DNA of 64,000 bases from QHXM01 sp032160705 (GTDB lineage: Bacteria; Acidobacteriota; Blastocatellia; Pyrinomonadales; Pyrinomonadaceae), in assembly GCA_032160705.1 (NCBI GenBank), contig JAVHVE010000073.1, forward strand, positions 310,001-374,000, in the 5' to 3' direction. Shown piece after piece: positions 60,997 to 64,000 of this stretch (the stretch's first letter is position 1; the number at the start of each line of letters is the position of its first letter). Both the position numbers and the translations under genes were made by a program. The notes beneath the pieces are model-generated. The model made no database searches, was not told where the DNA came from, and was given only the letters and a program-made list of their open reading frames with translations.

Positions 60997-61797
60997 TTAA
61001 TTCGACCGGCGCGCTTCATGCACCGGCGTGATGCGTGGCGCGCCCGTCACCGGATGCGCGTCCACTAAAATCTGAATCTCGAAAACTTCCCGCAAAAGCT
61101 CCGGCGTCAAAACCTCTCGCGGCGTCCCGGCAGCGAGCGTCCTTCCCTGTAAAAGCAAGAGGACGCGATCCGCGAACGCCGCCGCAAGATTGATGTCGTG
61201 CGTCACGACGATTGCTGCCGTTTGCTTTTGATCGCAACGCGCACGAACAAGCTGAAGCACAGTCGCCTGGTGCGCGAGGTCTAGATTGGCCGTCGGTTCA
61301 TCCAGCAGCAGAATGCCCGCTTCCGTGGCTAGCGCACGCGCCAGCACCGCGCGTTGACGCTCGCCGCCTGAAAGCTCGCTCATCAGCCGCGCGCTAAAAT
61401 CCTCCAGCTCGGTTTCGCGCAAGACTTCCTGAGCAACCAACACGTCCCGCTCCGTCTCCCAGCCCCACGCGCCCATTCCCGACCACGCATAGCGCCCGCC
61501 AAGCACAAACTCCATGACCGTCACAGGGAAACGTAGCTCTGCTTCCTGCGCGACGACGGCGATGCGTCGCCCGACGGCGCGACGCGCGAAGGAACGCAAA
61601 AGCTTTCCGTCAAGCCTGATCTCTCCGTGCGAGGGCAAAAGCGCACCATTCAACGCCCGCATCAAAGTGGACTTCCCTGCACCGTTCGGCCCAATAATCG
61701 CCGTCACTTCACCCGGCACGGCACGCAAAGAGACACCTGCGACCGCAACGCGTTCGTCATAGTTCACGCTAATCTCAGAGGCTTCCAGCATCTTCAA
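60997..61797 (-). CDS. btuD: Cobalamin ABC transporter ATPase BtuD-like
   Basis: 266 residues of the FecE/BtuD/HmuV family: GPNGAGKSTLMRALNGAL (Walker A), QEAELRFPVTVMEFVLGGR, ELSGGERQRAVLARALA (signature) and ILLLDEPTANLDLAHQ. It energises BtuC. Its start overlaps the btuC stop by 4 bp. Its stop lies at the 5' edge of the btuB riboswitch. Confidence 0.92.
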   Translation of the reverse strand: MKMLEASEISVNYDERVAVAGVSLRAVPGEVTAIIGPNGAGKSTLMRALNGALLPSHGEIRLDGKLLRSFARRAVGRRIAVVAQEAELRFPVTVMEFVLGGRYAWSGMGAWGWETERDVLVAQEVLRETELEDFSARLMSELSGGERQRAVLARALATEAGILLLDEPTANLDLAHQATVLQLVRARCDQKQTAAIVVTHDINLAAAFADRVLLLLQGRTLAAGTPREVLTPELLREVFEIQILVDAHPVTGAPRITPVHEARRSN

Positions 61798-62843
61798 CCT
61801 CGTCTGAGCAAATAAATGAAAAGCGGTGCGCCGATGAGCGCGGTGATCGCGCCGACAGGCAATTCACGCGGCGCGATGACGGTGCGAGCAACCGTGTCGG
61901 CAACGATGACGAAGACTGCGCCCGCGAGAGCCGCCGCCGGAATCGCCGTCCGGTTGTCACTCCCGATTGCTAGACGCACGAGATGGGGGACGACGAGCCC
62001 GACGTATCCGACCGAGCCCGAAGACGCGACCGATGCGCCGACCAGCAAGCTTGCTGCCAGAAAAACAATCAAGCGCACGCGCTCCACTTCGACGCCGAGA
62101 TCAAAAGCGTCGCGCTCGCCGAGCATCAGCAGATTCAGGGAGCGCGCATGAAGGGTGAGCACAACTGTGCCGATGACGGCGGCGATGATTGCGATGATGA
62201 GCAGGCTTGAGCTTGCGCCGGAAAGATCGCCCAGCAGCCAGAAAGTGAAAGAGCGGATGCGCGTGGCATCCATCATGGTCGTGATGAAGACAATGGCCGA
62301 TGAAAGAAACGTCGTCACAATCACGCCCGCGAGAATCAGTTTTTCGGGAGTCGCGCCCGTGCGCCCTCGCGCCAGGCGATAGACGACGAATGTTGAGCTG
62401 AGTGCGCCCACGAAAGCCATCACGGGTCGCAGCCACTCGCTGCCCTGACCAGTCCCGAAGAAGACCAGGGCAACCATCGTGCCGACCGCCGCGCCGTTCG
62501 AGATGCCAAGCAGGTAAGGCTCGGCCAGCGGGTTTCTCAAGAGCGCCTGGTAGCCCGCGCCCGCAGTCGCCAGCGACGCGCCGACGCTTGCCGCCAGCAG
62601 GATTCGCGGCAGGCGGATGTCAAACAGGATCGCGCTTTGCTCCGGCGATAAGCCGCAGGTTGAAAAGCCTCCCGTAAAGAGCGCGCAGAGAGAAGAGGCA
62701 AACGGCAAACGCTCTGCGCCGATAACCGAGGCGACGACGATGAAGAGAAACAGCGCGACCAGCAGCGCAAGGCAGATTAAAATGGTGCGGCGCAGAGTTG
62801 AACGCGCACCGCGCACGAGATTTTGCTGGACGGCAATCGTCAT
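61794..62843 (-). CDS. btuC: Cobalamin ABC transporter permease BtuC-like
   Basis: With the ATG at 62843 (MTIAVQQN) this is 349 residues. The frame is open further, to 62897, but that overlaps btuF. About ten membrane segments of the FecCD family are present: RLPRILLAASVGASLATAGA, LLRNPLAEPYLLGISNGAAV, GSVGYVGLVVPHLVRLAIGS, and a final RELPVGAITALIGAPLFIYLL. It forms the corrinoid channel with BtuD. Confidence 0.92.
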   Translation of the reverse strand: MTIAVQQNLVRGARSTLRRTILICLALLVALFLFIVVASVIGAERLPFASSLCALFTGGFSTCGLSPEQSAILFDIRLPRILLAASVGASLATAGAGYQALLRNPLAEPYLLGISNGAAVGTMVALVFFGTGQGSEWLRPVMAFVGALSSTFVVYRLARGRTGATPEKLILAGVIVTTFLSSAIVFITTMMDATRIRSFTFWLLGDLSGASSSLLIIAIIAAVIGTVVLTLHARSLNLLMLGERDAFDLGVEVERVRLIVFLAASLLVGASVASSGSVGYVGLVVPHLVRLAIGSDNRTAIPAAALAGAVFVIVADTVARTVIAPRELPVGAITALIGAPLFIYLLRRG

Positions 62844-62859
62844 CGTCTTCACTGCTCGG

Positions 62860-63786
62860 CTACTGCTTGAAAGCTTCTGGATGAAGCACGCGCGCAATTT
62901 GCTCTAAACCTTCGACGAGTCGCGGCCCGGGGCGCGAAAGATAGTCGCCGTTGATTCCGTAAACGCGCTTGTTGATAACTGCCGGAGATTTCTGCAAGGC
63001 GGCGGCAACTTCCATCTTCTCGCCACCCGTCGCCATGATGATCGCTTCGGGGCGAGAAGCCAGAGCCGCCTCGTCGCTGTAGCGCATCCACTCGCCTTCG
63101 ACTTCCGCAGTCACAGATTTGCCTCCCGCGCGTCGAATCAAATCCGTAATCCAGGACTTGCGCCCCGCCGTCCACAGCGGCGACGGCGAGACCTGATAAA
63201 AGACGGTCACAGGTGGACGCGACTTAACGGCATCTTCGACTGCCGCCGCGCGGGTGCGCAAACTGTTGACGAGCGTTTCAGCCTGCTCCTGTTGCCCCAG
63301 CAGGTCGCCGACTGTCTTGATGGAGCGAAAGATGCCTTCAAGGTCGTGCGGGTCTGTGACGAAGACGGCGATGCCGCGTTCATCCAGTTGTTTGGTGAAA
63401 ATTTCCAGTTGCGAAGCTGTGGAGACAAGGATGAGTTCAGGCCGAAGCGCGATGATTCGCTCGATGTTCGGTTGAAGAGTGTCGCCGACTTTTGCCACCT
63501 GCTTGGCTTGCTCAGGGTAATCGCAAAAGGTCGTGTTGCCGACCAGACGGTCGCCTGCCCCTACGGCGTAAACAATCTCCGTCAGATTCGGCGCAAGCGT
63601 CACGATGCGTTGCGGACGCACGGGCACGCGCACGCGTTTCCCGGCTTCGTCCGTCACTTCGCGCGTCTCGGTGGCGTTTGCGGGCGCACCCGTTTCACGC
63701 CGCGATGAGCAAGATAGCGCGCAAGCGGAGACGATTAACGCCAACGCGAGTATGAGTCTGAAGCTGATTGTGTTTGATTTTGACAA
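62860..63786 (-). CDS. btuF: Cobalamin-binding lipoprotein BtuF-like
   Basis: 308 residues starting at a TTG. The signal region with Cys (LIVSACALSC, about 18-27) suggests a lipoprotein. The helical-backbone substrate-binding fold of BtuF follows: RIVTLAPNLTEIVYAVGAGD, LVGNTTFCDYPEQAKQVAKVG, ALRPELILVS and VFYQVSPSPLWTAG. It delivers corrinoid to BtuCD. The 16-nt gap to btuC implies one operon. Confidence 0.92.
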   Translation of the reverse strand: MSKSNTISFRLILALALIVSACALSCSSRRETGAPANATETREVTDEAGKRVRVPVRPQRIVTLAPNLTEIVYAVGAGDRLVGNTTFCDYPEQAKQVAKVGDTLQPNIERIIALRPELILVSTASQLEIFTKQLDERGIAVFVTDPHDLEGIFRSIKTVGDLLGQQEQAETLVNSLRTRAAAVEDAVKSRPPVTVFYQVSPSPLWTAGRKSWITDLIRRAGGKSVTAEVEGEWMRYSDEAALASRPEAIIMATGGEKMEVAAALQKSPAVINKRVYGINGDYLSRPGPRLVEGLEQIARVLHPEAFKQ

Positions 63787-63921
63787 AAATCCCGTCGCTT
63801 TCCTGCGCGCCAGAGCGTATGGCTGGCAGGCTGGCGACGGGATTGTTCACTTTGTAAAGAGTAAGGAGAATACCCGGCGTGCGGCCTGAACACCCTGACG
63901 CGAGGCGCTCACAAGGCTGCA

Positions 63922-64000
63922 AAGTAACATCAACGGGCAGGTCTCCTGGCTTAGAAAGGCAAAAGGTAAAAGTTAAAAGGGAAAAGTGAGGCTGAAACCA
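63922..64000 (-). ncRNA. Cobalamin riboswitch upstream of btuF (5' part outside window)
   Basis: Minus strand: AAGCCAGGAGACCTGCCCG followed by TTGATGTTACTTTGCAGCC, the conserved 3' block of cobalamin riboswitches. Immediately 5' of it (63954-64000) lies AAAAGGC-type repeat sequence, so this riboswitch also seems to carry a palindrome. The remaining conserved blocks should lie just past the window edge. Confidence 0.82.
63954..64000. repeat. Heptamer-armed palindrome R26 (AAAAGGC family), cut by window edge
   Basis: AAAGGC/AAAAGGT/AAAAGTT/AAAAGGG units lie beside the CAGGAGACC block of the btuF riboswitch, followed by GAGGCTGAAACC, a variant of the shared loop core. Only one arm is within the window. 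Confidence 0.7.

Overview
The window looks like the chromosome of a diderm (Gram-negative-type) bacterium, most likely an acidobacterium of the Blastocatellia kind. That placement is an inference from gene content: an LptB/LptC-LptA LPS export set and TonB-dependent uptake sit together with RNase J, HPr kinase, GatB and an incomplete regulatory phosphotransferase system. No rRNA or marker gene was available for a firm assignment. Most genes run on the minus strand in long, tightly packed series. I saw no rRNA, tRNA or CRISPR array.

Layout. 1-4.0 kb: exopolysaccharide export genes and the start of a TPR protein. 4.1-18 kb: one long co-directional run in transcription order uppP, pilZ, recJ, lptC/A, lptB, rpoN, hpf, hprK, rapZ, EIIA, ptsH, ptsI, joining envelope export, sigma-54, ribosome hibernation and a PTS that lacks sugar-transport subunits. 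18-25.6 kb: a DUF433/DUF5615 toxin-antitoxin-like pair (the toxin carries a nonsense codon), then an SDR, an ACT protein, RNase J, KsgA, RibD and FtsY. 25.7-28.5 kb: a zinc-ribbon membrane protein and an HD-GYP sensor. 28.8-34.3 kb (plus strand): an ECF sigma/anti-sigma/Spy-like stress cassette and MlaE-MlaF-MlaD. 34.3-41.8 kb: an AT-richer island with a SIR2 gene, an nSTAND-SIR2 fusion and a divergent membrane nSTAND-WD40 gene; this is the best candidate for an undescribed anti-phage system. 41.8-58.3 kb: housekeeping genes (NDUFAF7-type methyltransferase, aldehyde dehydrogenase, K+ channel, aconitase, HD-GYP, cyclophilin, Dtd, amidase, SDR, GatB). 58.3-64 kb: vitamin B12 uptake (btuF-btuC-btuD and a btuB-like receptor), each transcription unit led by a cobalamin riboswitch.

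The most striking non-coding feature is a dispersed family of about 25 palindromic intergenic elements. Each has two inverted arms of about 25-45 bp built from degenerate tandem 7-mers (sometimes 9-mers) around a short loop. Arm families differ (AAAAGGC, CAGGAGA/CAGAAGT, GGGATGA, TTTTCAG, GTGACAG, GGTCAGT, GTCTGGA), but many share a central core, GGCGGAGAACCGC. They sit directly at gene ends. They supply stop codons, C-terminal tails or start codons to several genes, and one lies inside a peripheral loop of a cobalamin riboswitch. They resemble the heptameric STRR repeats known from cyanobacteria. None lies between about 33.2 and 43.9 kb, which includes the nSTAND/SIR2 island.
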